Shown here: piece by piece, positions 9,971 to 23,189 of the stretch
Layout of the letters: every line of letters starts with the position of its first letter
Numbering within the stretch: position 1 is the stretch's first letter
Source of the DNA: Cyanoderma ruficeps
Lineage: Eukaryota; Chordata; Aves; Passeriformes; Timaliidae
Direction of reading: 5' to 3'
Length of the DNA stretch: 64,000 nt
Assembly (NCBI GenBank): GCA_008694505.1
Contig: VZDJ01007755.1
Coordinates: 9,438,334-9,502,333 of the forward strand
Position numbers and translations under genes: made by a program
The notes under the pieces: generated by a model
Database searches by the model: none
The model's input: the letters and a program-made list of their open reading frames with translations, nothing else
What the model was told of the DNA's origin: nothing

Positions 9971-12221
9971 AAAAAGAGGATGCCAGTTTCAAGTATTTAT
10001 ACAGTATAAAAATATTATAGATTCATGCTGAATATCCGAGTGATCTTCTTTTACGTTCAGGATCTAGGAAGGTTTTTTTACAGAAAATGAAAGAAAAATT
10101 GCATTATTACACAAAATAGCCTCTTGAATAATAGGGATCTTGCTGTTCTGAAATCGAATTAACAATGTGTGATCTGCTTCACTATCTATATCAACAGAAC
10201 AGCAAAGCTTTATTGTTTTTGTGGTCAGCAGTTGTAGGGTTTTTTTTCCAGACGGTATAGGTGACTTAAAAAATTCTAAGTTTGTTTGGAGTCACTGGTG
10301 GGGCAGAGAGGAAATGAAGTTCTCATGATACGTAAAATGTTATTCATACATAAAGAACTTCATAACAAAGAGATCTAAAAATATGCTTTTAAAATTGGAA
10401 AGTTTTGAGTTTTGCTGACAACGAGTGTTCTTTGGTAAATGAGGATGGAAAAGTTTGCTCATTTACTTATGACTAACTAGAGTTGCTTTTTACTGTAAGC
10501 ACATAAAGAACTAGGCCTTTGTTTTTTTCTTGTGATCAGTTTAAAAATGGATGGTTTGAACTGCATTTAGTTGTATAAAAGGTGTGGTGAGTGCATCACT
10601 CCTCCCAATAAGACAGGGTAATGACTTTGGTTTGACAAAGAGTTTACAGTGATACTTTTACATTGCCAAGCCTGCTACTGTACTTCAATCAGTGTGTGGT
10701 TATAAAAGCTGCAAAGTCTGCCCTAATTAAAGCAAGTATTTGTATTGAAGAACCTTCTAGAGAGAAGCATGTTCTGTGAAGCAGAAGTATGTCAAATGGG
10801 GATGATAAAAGGTGTTAAATTTATTTCACAACTTTGGTATTTGTGTCGCAGTAGTACTTCTGATCTATGTCATAGATTCTTGGAATTGTATACTAAACCC
10901 CAAGATTTTATAAAGAAAACATCTAATTACAACGTGAGACATGAGAGCAGTTAAATTTAAAAAAATATAAAATTTAATAACAATAGTGTTAAGACAGTTT
11001 TCAGCTTTAATATCTACCTACAGTTGCACATATACTGAGAGGTGTTTTTTAACAGATGATTTTTCATAGTGTTTCACTCACTACAGATAAACTGCCACCA
11101 ACAGGTGTAAGCTTGATCTTTTTATGACCTTCAGTCAGGGAGAAGTTAGCAGGGTGGGATGCAATTTTCTTCATCCCTGAATTTGAAGAAAAGGGTGCAC
11201 AAGTTCAATGAAAGTGGATTGTTTCATACTGATGAAACCTGAAGTGGAGAAACCAGTAGAGGTCAGTGCAGAGCGCTGAAATGGAAGGAGAGTGCCAAGG
11301 CTTTGTGCATTTATGCTCTCTACTTTTGAGCTTTAACTTTTCCTTTAAAATGGGGTAAAGGCTTACAGTGGCTTGCAGCCAATATTCCTATCCTCTTCAA
11401 AAGATAGATTAAACATACTTATAATATGATAATGTCACACTGCTTAAACAGATCAATTTCAGCAACAAAACATTTTGTTGCATGTTATAGCTGGAAAACT
11501 TATTTGGTGGAATCGTTATTGAAATCAATGTGTAATATTATTACATATACTGTAGTGATAACTGCGTCTAGCTGATGGCTATGTAGCAAAAAAAAAAGTA
11601 GGAGGAGAAAGTATAATTTTTAGGGAACAAGTTTTCAAATATTTGAAGTTAGACTAACAGCAGAATTTTTCTCATTTTTGGTAAAAATTTTGGATAATTC
11701 TCCTTATGTGGCGTTTTAACAGTCTTTTCTTCATGTATATACACAGATATGCGGGGGGTGGGGGGAGGCAAACAAACTATATAAAGTTGAATTATCTTTT
11801 GTTTCTCTTTTTAAAGCCATTGTTTGCTCGTGGTTTCCTTTTGTGATTTAAAGCAAGGAAAAGAATCACTGCCTATAGTCTGGGCATGAAAAGATCCTTC
11901 AATATATATTAGCTGCAAAATCTCCTCTCTAAACAGTTTTTTTGGAAGCTGCTTTCTGTGGATCTAGAAAGAGCAACCTGCCTGTCCCCATCCTATTTCC
12001 TTATGCTTCAACTAAGTACTTTGAAAAGTAGCTTGCTATTGAATTGTGACTGTTGAATATCAAGGAATTGCAAAAAAGATTGTCACCAGATAAAAGGAGT
12101 TTTGTTCTACTTTGATTCTAATACCAATTTACATCTGCTGTCTATGATGTTAGGGAGAAATTTCCTGTACCTTTAAAGAGAGTAGAGCCACACTAACAGT
12201 ACATACTCTTGAAAATCCTTT
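9971..12221. other. AT-rich non-coding stretch
   Basis: No element recognised. A G-rich run (G6, T, G6) lies at 11753-11766. The 69-codon frame at 10745-10954 has no known motif. Confidence 0.55.
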
Positions 12222-12818
12222 TCATTTGTTCTGTTTACCTTTCATGTGCTTCTTTAAATTGATCATGGAGGCATTGGAAAGAATCCAACACCTTTGAAAG
12301 TCGTACTTTCTTTTCATTTGCTTTATCATGCTCTTAAAAGTGACAGGAACCAGACTGAGACTCTGCAACCCTTCCTCACAGGCACTTGTGCTGTTTGCCA
12401 TGAGTGTGAAGGAAGCTGCAAGGGCTTTAAAGGGAGGATTACTGAAGGGGAGGGATTCCCCGTAGCAGCTGTCAGAAGTATGAATTGAGGTGGGAAGGAG
12501 AGAGAGATGTTCTAAACTGCTGTTGCGTATCTGACTCGTGATATGTTTTTGCTGCAATCCTCTGTGTAACATCCCACAGAGGTCTTCCAAACCACGGGTT
12601 TTCATGTCAATATCTCCATTTATGCATGTAGCATAAAGTAATGGATTTACTGAAGCCAATGAAGTGCTTCTGTTTGAATCAGTGGTGAGACCAGAAGGTC
12701 TACAGGCTTGTTTCACCTCTTTTTTTCTCTGAGGCAAAGGAAATGTAGAAATAATCTCATTTCTTTCATAACACAGGATCCAATCTAATAGAGTGGCATA
12801 CAGCTGATGGTAAGTCAA
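12222..12818 (-). other. Unrecognised 198-codon open frame
   Basis: This is the longest reading frame in the window. It begins with ATG (MTYHQLYATLLDW) and ends at a stop near a Lys-rich C-terminus (KKHMKGKQNK). I see no signal peptide, membrane helix, zinc-finger pattern or known domain, and the composition (rich in Ser and Leu) is unremarkable. With local GC of about 40%, a rough estimate gives well under one frame of this length by chance in 64 kb, so it is mildly unusual. No promoter, splice or polyadenylation context supports it. It may be a chance frame, part of an old repeat, or a lineage-specific transcript. Confidence 0.15.
12777..12809 (+). other. Possible 33-bp exon between good splice sites
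   Basis: On the plus strand a pyrimidine-rich tract ends in ACACAG (AG at 12775-12776). After 33 bases comes GATG followed by GTAAGTC, a near-perfect donor (GT at 12810-12811). One frame through the 33 bases is open. Micro-exon, non-coding exon and coincidence are all possible. The segment lies opposite the 5' end of the 198-codon minus frame. Confidence 0.2.
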
Positions 12819-15800
12819 ATGACAATTTCCAGTATAAGTTCAAATTTTTACCAAAACTTTCCACTCGATTCCTCTCAATTCAGTTCTTATTTAAAACTGA
12901 AGAATCTACTTTAAGTACTGATTGCACTCCTGGATTTGGTTGTGTTTTGAGAAAATAATATTGAATCCAAAAGTCAAATACACCTTTTTTCCCCACCTAG
13001 GCTTCTGTTGTCCATAGCACTTTGACAAACTATATTTTCCAATTGGCTTTTGCATATCTCTTTCACTTTTTCTTGGTTAAAAAGGCTGTGAGAAGTTGTA
13101 GTTAGCTGAGCCACAGTGGAAGTGCTCAGTTGCAGTAAGTGATTGTCTTCATTAGCTATTGTTGGGAGGGAGCCCTTCTCCTCGAATGCTTTTCCTGAAA
13201 AGTAGTGCAAAGGTTGAAATTAAGGTACTATTTATAATACTTGGTGCTCTGGTTTTATGCAGTTGATGTTGAAGTCCAAAAGTCCAAGTGGACTCTTGCT
13301 TCAATTAAGTTTGCTTGTGTGTTAAATTTCATCAACACTTGATCTGCCTTTTTTTTTTTTGTTATATATTGAATATAGACTCCCAAAATTCAGAGACCAA
13401 AATAATATTGCTGAAAATGTATAGTTTAGTCAAGTGGAAAGCTATTCTAGAAGTTTTCTGTTCTTATCTGCATCCCGACCAAAAATAGGAGATTGCAGCC
13501 AAGCTGTTCATGACCAAGAAAGAGAAGGTCTATCTTAGCACTGAAGTTCCCAGTCTCTCATAGATCAATGTTTGATATTTTCTTGATTGTGGTATTACAT
13601 TCATACATACAAGTGTAGTAACATTATGTTCTCTCTTTTTTTCCTCCTCTTCTGATGTCTTTGATCTATTATTTTTTTTTTCTTGCTTGTAGTTCTCCCC
13701 TGCAAAGTAGCTATGCATAGTTAAATTATCCTGCCACTATATAACCTCATTTGTGTTTGTTTAACTCAGGGATATGTTTCTTCACTTTAATGCATATGGG
13801 TGCAGGGGTGACTACCAGTATCTTTATGCTACCTGAAATGAAGGTATCTGTCATTCAGCTCTAAAGCTTTGCGCTCTGTTTAGGCACATATCAAAAAAAT
13901 GTGGGCTTGTGTCCAGATGGGAATAGCACTGATTCAGTCAGTGGTGATCAGTGACCAAGATAGCAGCACTAGTGAAAATCTCCTCATGTAAACAAGGAAG
14001 CTGTGGCACTTGCACCAGCAATTGAATAAATTCAGGCTCCTTGCTGGTAATTACATTATCAATCTGCAGATTGCGAAATAAACTTAAATAAATTAGAGCC
14101 AATAAATTGGAATGATAAATGTAGGCAAATAAACCCTAATTTCAAACATTCAGTAGGGAGGAAAAAAAATAAAGATTTTTCACCCATTTCAGGAATCAAT
14201 GGACAGCCTAAGCAGTTGGTATAATTTTGGGTAATGTAGACATATATCTCAAGAAAACGTCAATATCACAGTTTCGTTTCTGATGGTTCTATCATTTTAC
14301 ATAAAAATAAATATTTTACATTAAACATATCTATGGAGGCATCTTTATTCCTAATGTGCTTTAAGAATCAGAAATTATGATTTTCCCTGGTAATATTACA
14401 TTGGATCGTGTAGCTGATTTTGGATGTTTCTCATTTTATCCTGGATTTCTGTTGGGAGTTTGTTACTTCTCCTTTTCACTGTGACTCTCAAGTCAATACT
14501 AGGCTTTTGGTTTTCATTTCTTCACATTCTCATTTGTCAAGGACAACTTTCAGATCCCAGTCTAAACTCTTGATATTCTTTGACTCACACTGAAATCCAT
14601 ACAGACCTGACACAAGTCTTGAGTGTCTTACGTATACTGGGAACAGAAGAAAAAAAAAAGCAACCAACTTATGTGTTGTGGTGAACTAAAGTTAAGGAAC
14701 TGTATGGTCTCAACATTAAATTTGAGGAATATGCAGTATTAAAGCTTTCTAGAAATTCTGAAAATCATTCCCCTTTCCTAGAAAAATTCTGTTATTTCTC
14801 TTACCCATATGTATTTCTAAGAGTTTAATACTCACACTGCTAACAGTAAACAAAATAAGTGTGAATTCAGTTTTTGTAATACATATTCATGTTTATGTTT
14901 ACAAGCAAAACCACTTCAAAAGATATTTATGTTTTTAACAAGTCTCAGCTAACATTGGATCCTATATTTTGTATAGAATAACTCTTCTATCAACACTCTG
15001 TAATACATCAAGGTCTTCTGTAGTAGATGTTTGTGGTTAGTCAATATAGTGCAAGGTGTTAGTAAGAATAGGCTTCATAGAATAGAAAATATTTAACAAA
15101 TGCATTTACTTTTTCTTACTTTTCCATGGTCCAGTTTTTTCTTTTTTTATTTTGATGGCACGTTGCAGTCTCAATTTTATGCACTAGGTTTTCCCAACAC
15201 TGTGAAAATATAATACATAGCAATGTTATTTGAATACATTATTTTACTATTCTTTAGGGATTTCACATTGGTCCAGAAAAAAGTGTGCTCTTCTGAAAGC
15301 TTTTAATCTATTTTTTATGTATTGTATTTTTGTCAATACATTAATATTTTAGATCTGTATATGTATATGAATCCATAGAGAACATAATGAAATTTCTGCA
15401 GGGAAATGATACTTAGGAGCTTATTAATATATTTTATGATCTCAACAAGTTAATATGGACATTATTTTTTTCCAGGAATTAAGATGTTAAACTTAAGAAA
15501 ACACTTCATTAAAATTGGATGAAATATAGATAAAAGTCTGAAAAAAATACTGACTGCAGCTTTAAACAGCATGAAACTGAAACACATTTCTCATGAACTT
15601 GACTCACAGAAATATTTTTTCTATTTTTCTCAGCAATAATTTTATTAGTAGTGCTCCTATAGAAGTGTTAATCATGTGATCGCATGTGCCACAGATATTC
15701 CATTTTGCTAGCAGATTTATGCTACTTCAGAGAAAAGATATGAGTAAAGATTTCCTGGCAGCTTAATTCTGGTGGCAAAGATGACCACAGAGAATATGAA

Positions 15801-15934
15801 TGTTTATACTTGGTATGATTATATCACGTTCCTTTACAAAAAAGTGATCTGGAGTAGCATGGATTTGAATTCTTTACCAACACAGTAGCATCTGCAATGA
15901 GAGCACAGGTTTGACTGGATTAATTTTTAAGGGG
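12819..15934. other. AT-rich non-coding stretch
   Basis: No gene or mobile element recognised. About 14041-14150 is dense in TAAT/ATTA cores and AATAAA-like words and could be regulatory; see the findings. Confidence 0.5.
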
Positions 15935-16468
15935 AGCACAGGGGATGTCATCTGCTCGGACTTTAGCAAGTTTTTTTTAACAATCTCCCATGACATCCTA
16001 ATATCGATGCAATGTATTTACAGACTAGATGGATGGACAGGTACATGAATAGAAAACAGATGGATCATTGAATTCATTCAAGGAGTTAATGGTTCATACT
16101 CCACTTTTTAATCTGAGTTCCTTAGGAGGCTGTCCAGAAGCCGATCCTGGCCCAGTAACTTCCTCAGTGTCTTGGTGGACAGTGGGTTGGTTAAACATTG
16201 TATGCTGACAGTGATGAAGCAAAAGAAATCTTTCTGCTGTGTCAACAGCAGACTGCCAGTAGGTCAAAGAAAGTTGTGATTTCCTTATACTTGGTACTAA
16301 TTAGGGCACATCTAGAACAATGCATCCAGTTCTGGTACCTCCATTCAAGGCAAAAGTTGATCAACTGGAGCAAGTTCAGCAGGGAATTAGCAAGATTATT
16401 GGAGGTAGCACCATAAGTCCTGTGAAGAAACTCTGTAAAAGCAGGGCTTGTTTAATCTAGAAAAGAGA
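15935..16468 (+). mobile_element. Old CR1 LINE relic, reverse-transcriptase part
   Basis: Translation shows eroded CR1 reverse-transcriptase motifs in order. GDVICSDFSKFF at about 15941-15976 corresponds to the CR1 segment around YLDFSKAF. SRSKKVVISLYLVLIRAHLE then CIQFW at about 16260-16340 corresponds to the conserved block near the end of CR1 ORF2. The segment ends with a counterpart of the GLFNLEKR box (about 16445-16468). Stops and frame changes are frequent, so it is long dead. It is much more diverged than the CR1 copies at 44.8 and 48.4 kb. Confidence 0.8.
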
Positions 16469-19265
16469 TACCTGCCAGTAAAAAAAATAAATTAAAAAAA
16501 AAAAATCATTTTTAGGCAGAGCAATCCTGAGAAAATAATAGTGTGGAAACTTCTGTAATAATGTTTTCATTTTAAGTGGATACTACCTTCTGCCTCGTAA
16601 AGAAGCTCACCACTCATATGCATCAGGTGAGCTTGGGCTGCTAAGCAGCTCTAAAGAAACACTAAACATTGCAAGAGATTCCCTTCAAGTTAGGCAGTAA
16701 TAGTTAAGTAGTAGTTCACTAATTTGTAAGGGTAAAGTATTGTTTTCACACAGACTGTAAAGAAAAATATAAAAAGGTTTGGCATTCTAGGGCTTATCCA
16801 GGTCTCTGAACCTCCAATGTCTGCTGGGAGGATTCTTCCTGCAGAATAGTTCTTGCTGTTGTTCCTGGAATGTTGAAAATTTACAAGTACAGCTGTTTGG
16901 CCAGGGTGGTGAATGTTCTTGCTAGGGAAGTGATGGCTATGGATTCTGAGCTGTGTCTTGGTTTGGTTTGATGGTGCTTATCCTCTGTTTTGTTCTTTTT
17001 CCCTGAAATTTTATGTGAATATTTTTGCTAAGGAAGAAAGAACTGTGTAAAGGAAATCAAAAGAAATCTGATTGCTTGGAAGTGAAAACAGTAGAATAAA
17101 GAGAGTGATAACAAATATTTGTAAGTCTACCTTTTGCTTATGCCAAATGAACATGACTAACAATGAGGAATGGGAGCTAAAAGTAGAAGGAAAGAAATGA
17201 AGCCTCTTGGGTCATTGCTAGAAAATACTCTGCTTGGGAATGTAGACTACATTGTAGTCAATCTTTTACTGTAGGGATTTATACTGTGAAAGATATTAGG
17301 AAGTGGCTGGGAAGAGACCAATGTAATCAGTCCTGGAGTTGTGCCAGCATGTTCAATCTGTCCTGTCCAGATGCTGTCCTTTTAGGCCAAGGAAAATACC
17401 TCTGCCCAGTTTCCTTTCTCCTTATTGCAGAGGCAGGTTTGATATTTGCATTGTCTGTTTACAAGTTTGGTTTGTAGTCCTGACTCAGGCTGGGCTCATC
17501 AAAGGCAGGACTACCTGGCAGGCAGCACTGCTTGCTCACAGGACTTGCATAACTTCTAATAACTATTTTCAGATTTTTTTTTCCATCTCTCTGGTTACTC
17601 TTTCCTGCTTCAGTCTCCTCCCAAAAACCAGCTTGCTCCATTTTTTTCCCCCACTGATCCCAGTTTGCTGTATCACTTTGCCAGGTCAGTGTTCCTTAAA
17701 CCGTTGCTAGTGTGCTCATGGCCTTGCATGGAATTTCTGCTACAGTTCCCTGGGCACTGCTGACCTTGCAGGACTGCACTCATCAGAAGGTCCCCAGTGG
17801 TTCCCTTCAGCTGTCTGTGAATGACCATACAACTATCCCTCAACTGCCTGTGAAATCCATCCACTCTTCACTGCACTATCTATATAGCTTATTAGCTTCT
17901 TCATTTATAATCTCCCAATAATTTTTTTATTTACTTTGCATGGATAGTTTCAGCATGTCCCATTCAGTGGATTCAACTCCAGGGGAAAGCATCTTTGTTG
18001 CTTTCCTGAACTCTAACATTGATATCATCATCCTTAGTTATTGCTGTTGGTGTCCAGCTGCACAAAGGGAGATGAGGAGATAAGGGCATGGGCCCTAAGA
18101 GCTGGAGATGGATGGATGGATGGATACTCATCTTCTTGTGGGTAGCCAGGGATATTTGGGAGTCACAGTGTTGTGAATGGAAATGGGAGCAAACTCTGCC
18201 TAAGTTCCGAGCTAACAGGAAATGAGAACTCTAATATTGTGTGAGTAGGTGTCACCACAATGGCCATGATAAGTAAGCCTTGTTGGGAGGCTGGGTACAG
18301 CATCACATTTATTACATCTTGTATGCAATATGAGAGTTGTCTGACTTAAAATACAGCAGTGTGAGGTCTCATCTGCTCACAGTTGCACCAGTAGACCTTA
18401 TCAATGAGACAGGAAATTTTTTTCTTTTCATTCCCGGTCACTGAGGACGGGGGAGTGGAATAAGTAGGAATAGCTGTAGCCTCAGCTGTCATTGCAGCAT
18501 CAGTGTGGGAATAAACACTTAGAAACTGGATACTGGAAAAGTCCCTAGTTGTAATCCATGGTTAAGCCAGATAACTTTGGGTAGTCAGCTGTTAAATGGG
18601 AATTAAATGGGAATGTGCTCCGCTTATGAGATATTGGATCTCTCCACAGCTGTAAGGCAAAACTTAAATACTACAATCCTCTGGCATTACATGAAGAAAC
18701 AGGTCTTCAAAGTCCCTGTTCATACTTCTTGATTTAAAACAAAAATCCCTTTCCCAAATGATTTAAAATTGAGACTTTAGGAAAGTGACACTGATGCTGC
18801 CCATTTTATTTCTTGTAGAGACCATACTCAAACACTTGCTTAATGGGTATGTACATCTTAACAATTAAAAACTCTACAACTTGGAGTTTTTTCCAAAAAT
18901 TTTAAATGTTTTGGGAATAGCATTCAGTTGATTAATTTCTGTATTATTAGATCTTTACAGTACTTGGCTGCAAGAACAAAAAAGAAACAGCATGCATAAT
19001 CATTTCTGTGATTACCAGGTCTGCTGCACAGTTACACACTCTGTCCAAAAGAAAGAAAAAAGGCATCACGTCCTATACATCTGCTTATACAATATTAGAG
19101 ATATTGCTGCTGTAAAGTCATCAAGGTTTCTTTCATTGATTCCTGGAGTTCAGATTTTATGAACAAAGTGAATGAGGCACAATGGGCAATGCCGATTAAA
19201 ATGGGAAGATAAGGTTTATTCTTGTAGCAAGAAAACGTTCAAGAGATTGGTAAGAGGACAATAAA
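16469..19265. other. Non-coding stretch, unassigned
   Basis: An A-rich patch at about 16480-16505 follows the CR1 relic. The interval 17290-17910 is somewhat GC-richer and open in several frames (63 to 123 codons), but I recognise no protein. A short (GATG)n lies at 18107-18125. Nothing else was identified. Confidence 0.5.
18107..18125. repeat. (GATG)n microsatellite
   Basis: Four to five uninterrupted GATG units. Short simple repeat. Confidence 0.85.
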
Positions 19266-19577
19266 ATGACTTCTCTTTCTGAAACAACACTGGGGTTGCC
19301 AGTGGGAATTTCAGTGGGATTATACAGTTGGGATATGATTATAATCTTGGATGGCTTTTGTTTCTTTGTGATACACTATCTAACACCCCATCAAAGATAT
19401 GAGCATCTTGTTATAATTTTAAAACTCTTTTGTAAGTGCTGCTGTGGAATTAGTATCCTTCCTTTAATCAGCCGACAAATTGACCAGTGCTTGTACAAGT
19501 TCTACAACGGCATCAAAGTATGGCTGAAAAAGGATAAACTTGAAATTCTGACTTCCACAGGTTTGAGATACAGTTAA
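19266..19577 (+). other. Unrecognised 103-codon open frame
   Basis: The frame starts at ATG and runs 103 codons. The N-terminal half is hydrophobic, and the C-terminal part reads more like a soluble protein (QCLYKFYNGIKVWLKKDKLE). It reaches an in-frame CAG/GT junction at about 19561 before its stop. I recognise no family. It could be a decayed coding fragment or a chance frame. Confidence 0.12.
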
Positions 19578-22500
19578 TTAGGTAGATATAGACAAAATCT
19601 TGAAGAGCCAGTGTTTATTCTGAAGATTTCTTTCACTTGGAGGAAGAGTTTTTAGAACCCCTTTTGGATGTTCTTTCCCATTTAGCTCTGGATCTTTGGT
19701 TACTTCCCTGTGGTGGTTGTGAAAGAAGAAAACTATGGTGAATTAAATGCTACTATAATACAGTGTGTTCTGTGGTGGTTAGCCACTTTTATGCACATGA
19801 TCTGCAGATACATAGCATATGTATTAAAGATATTTCAGCATGAGAAATCAACTTCATGTGCAAGTGTTATGTAAAATGATTAAAAAGCAGAAATTCTTTG
19901 TTCTTGAGAACTTTAAAATATGGAATTTTCCTTTCTGTTTATCTGGACTATGAAGGAGAGAAGCACATTGTCCTCCTTTTTTGTTTAGCTTTTTGTTATG
20001 GAACATTCCTCAAACAAAATATACCTGGAGTCTAACATTCCATCTCCAAAGGCAAAATACATTCTATTCTCAACACACTAGAATGAAGGACTGAATCATA
20101 CTTTAAATCTTTTGCCTTTTGCCAAAATATCTGGTAAACCTACTTAACTGAATAAAAAATGATCCTGAATGCTCAAAGTACTTTTGTGAAATAAAATGTA
20201 TGTTATGCATGTACAATGACAGCGGGAAAGGAAGAAGCAGAGATTGCCAAGGACATTCTGAGAACATTTATTGATTGGAAACAAATCAGTGGAATTTTTT
20301 TTTTTGCTTTGCTTTGCTGGATTGTTTTTTTCTTCTCCATATTACACGAAGTGGTCTCTGCCTGGGTGTAATTTTTACTTTTTAGTGCCATCTGCACCTG
20401 TGGCCTTTGGACTTAATGTTTATGACAGATGGACTGGACTGTGTTTGCACCATTTAGTGTATAATCCTTCTGTACGTATCTATGCCATGCTAGGCAGTGG
20501 CATTGGCCCAATGGGCATATTTATTAGTGCAGACTTCCTGTCTGCTTACATTGTTCTGTTGCAGTGTCCTTTGAGCCTAATGGACCTTGTTTTGTGCAGG
20601 GCCCACCTACAAAATATTGTTTCTGATTCATGCCAGATTATCTATTGCAGACTGTGTTGGGTTTTTTTTTTTCCCTCTAACATATTTGCCAACTAGAACA
20701 CTTAAAATGGATCAATTCCATATTGTAAATGCTCTTCCTCTCCTCTCAGCCTGCAAGCTTCATTTTGGAACAAGCTTGCTAGCTTTGTTTGCTAGTATCA
20801 AGATACTTGATAAAAAGAGGAGAAGCATTTCTATTGAAAAACGTCACCTCTCACTACTTGAGCTGCTGTTCTACTGGAAGCAGAAGCTGTTCCCAGTAAG
20901 GCAATGCCCCCTGTAGAAGAGGGTGCAATAAACACAGCCTTGGCTGCAGGAGCTTGCTGCCTGGCTCATGGCCTGCAGCCTGGAGCTGGGTGGCACATCC
21001 CATCCCTGCTGACTTCATCGGCACTGTGTGATGTGGGAAAAAGGATCAGCTACTGTTGAACAAGAAATGTTGCCTTCTAGATCTAAACAGCAAAACAAAT
21101 GCAACACTTGGACACTTGCAATTTTTCAAGTTGTTTGTGAATGTAACAATCCACAGATGTGGTATCACGAAAACGAAGAACAGTTCATCATTGATCATTT
21201 ATCTCATGAAAACATGAGCTTACCTCTCTAAAAATTTTTGGGCCTGTTACAGAAAAACATAAAATGAACCTCACAGTTTAGTTGTAGTCACAACAAATTA
21301 GTGGCAAATTTCAAGCAATTAAGAATCAAACTCACCCTGTCTGAAAAATATATTTTTTCCACATATATATATCCTAACAGTTAAAAAAGGCTTTGTAAAA
21401 TATTTCTACAGGAAGTAATCATGCATCTGTAAACCCTCTATGGAGCAAGAGATCACCTATATATCTTCTCATATTACATAGCAAGACTATGCACTACGGC
21501 TCATATTATCATTATCATGAGAAAAGGAAACATACTCTGCATCATACACCCGGGATCATGGATAGTTTCTGGTGTGGGTATACCTGCCAATCAGATTTCT
21601 GCAGGATGAGAATGAAGGCCTGTGAAGGAGAATTTATCATTTCATAAATAAAAAAGCAATTATCAGTAACAGTTTCATGTCTAGAAAAGGCTTCTTTATA
21701 TTATCGAAATAAATAACTCTCACTGAAATAAACATTCTCACTGTGTAGTGAGAACAAAGATATTATGATGGCATATTCATGACTAGGAAGTAGGAAAAAT
21801 ATTTTTTTCATTCAGCCATTTTAAAATTGGCATTTCTATTGTGGAGTAAAAACTCAAACTATCAAATAGATATCCAGAATATATTACTTGTGATCTTGGC
21901 CTTGAGAACAAAGTACATACAAGTCTATATAGAATAACCCCTGTGCTTTGTTATGTGTGCCTTTTTCATTCACATTTATTGCTGTTGAATACTTAGAACT
22001 TTTGAAGATCAAGTACCCAAATTGCAATGGTGAAGCTCCATACAGGCAATCTTTGTGAAGGAATATGTATATTTTCAACCTTGAATTTAATATTAAAATA
22101 CATCATTGAAATTTGAAAATCTCATGGCAGTAGGTTTTACAGTTATTTTTCACACCCCAAACAAATTATAGTTCTTTCTTTTTGTGATACCTGGAAGAGT
22201 TTCATCAATTTAACCTATTACTTGCACATCTTGAAGGAACATTTTTAAGAATGCAGTGTAAAAAATGTGCAAGCTACTTGTGGTAAATCCTGTTTAATAC
22301 CCTTCAATTTGAATTAGCTGTGTGATGGATCTGATTTTTTTCCCTGTGTTTGCTGTGGCAGTATCGCAATTTGTTTCTGACAGATTATTGCTCACCTACT
22401 CCATGAAGAAGCAGTTTTCTAAGATGCTTTTCTCTGCTGCCAGTGTGAGGATGTAGTATCTTCTCAAAAGTATTGTAAAAGCTGCAGTATCTCCTTATTT

Positions 22501-23189
22501 GTAAAAGACAATTTATAAATTTTAAGGTGAGAGCAGAGGCTGGTACAGTGGTATATCACAGAGGAGACAGGATATTATTGTTTATTTTTTTACTTGCTTT
22601 TCTTTCTTTTGCTTTATAGGGTTCATAGCCAAAATTCAGGACAACAATAGAAATATTATCCAAGTTTGCCAGAACAGAGCAGTAATCTTCTCCCACTAAA
22701 GTCTGTTGGTTACGTGATGAGATTAGCTTTAAGATTATTGCCGTGTTTGAGTTTCTGATTTGAGCCCTCTGCAAATAGTGACCTGAGGGCTTGTGTCATC
22801 GTGTAGACAAGCTACGTGGCCATCCAGCTGTGATTATCCTAACTTCAGTGCCAGTAATATACTGTGCTCCAGAACTGTGGAGCTAGGTATCATGTCCTGC
22901 AAATGGAATTATTCAGTTAATCACGGAAGAGCCCGGGGACTGAGCTGATGGAAGCACATAATAGCAAGGTTATGCCTATCAAGGATATGCAGCCTAAATC
23001 TCTCAACTGTGAGACATGGTAGAGACAAGTGTTACGTGACGGCCCTCCCTTGTGGATCATCATCATCATATCCCTTCCCTAGACAGCACCTGATTACCAG
23101 CCAAGCCAATATAGCATCTTCCTAGCCTGGCATCTGCAGGGTTGCATCTGAAATGCACACAAGCAAGGGGATTTTTCATTGCCCTGAAC
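19578..23189. other. AT-rich non-coding stretch
   Basis: Frames at 20271-20696 (141 codons), 20587-20916 and 21028-21231 overlap or follow one another but share no recognisable family and are interrupted by stops. They are treated as chance. No RNA gene or mobile element was identified. A short (TA)n lies near 21363. Confidence 0.5.

Noticed and set aside
9449..9992. Overlapping 148- and 172-codon minus frames and shorter plus frames across the CpG island
   Set aside because: They are open because GC-rich DNA has few stops. None shows a domain, several begin at non-ATG starts, and one runs through the N gap.
20271..21231. Three successive plus frames (141, 109 and 67 codons) as a decayed gene
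   Set aside because: They do not join in a consistent frame, include poly-Phe from T runs, and match no family I know.
23000..23025. Plus-strand CETW-like codons as a LINE C-terminal motif
   Set aside because: Wrong strand relative to the reverse-transcriptase relic at 23190-23365; four codons alone are coincidence.
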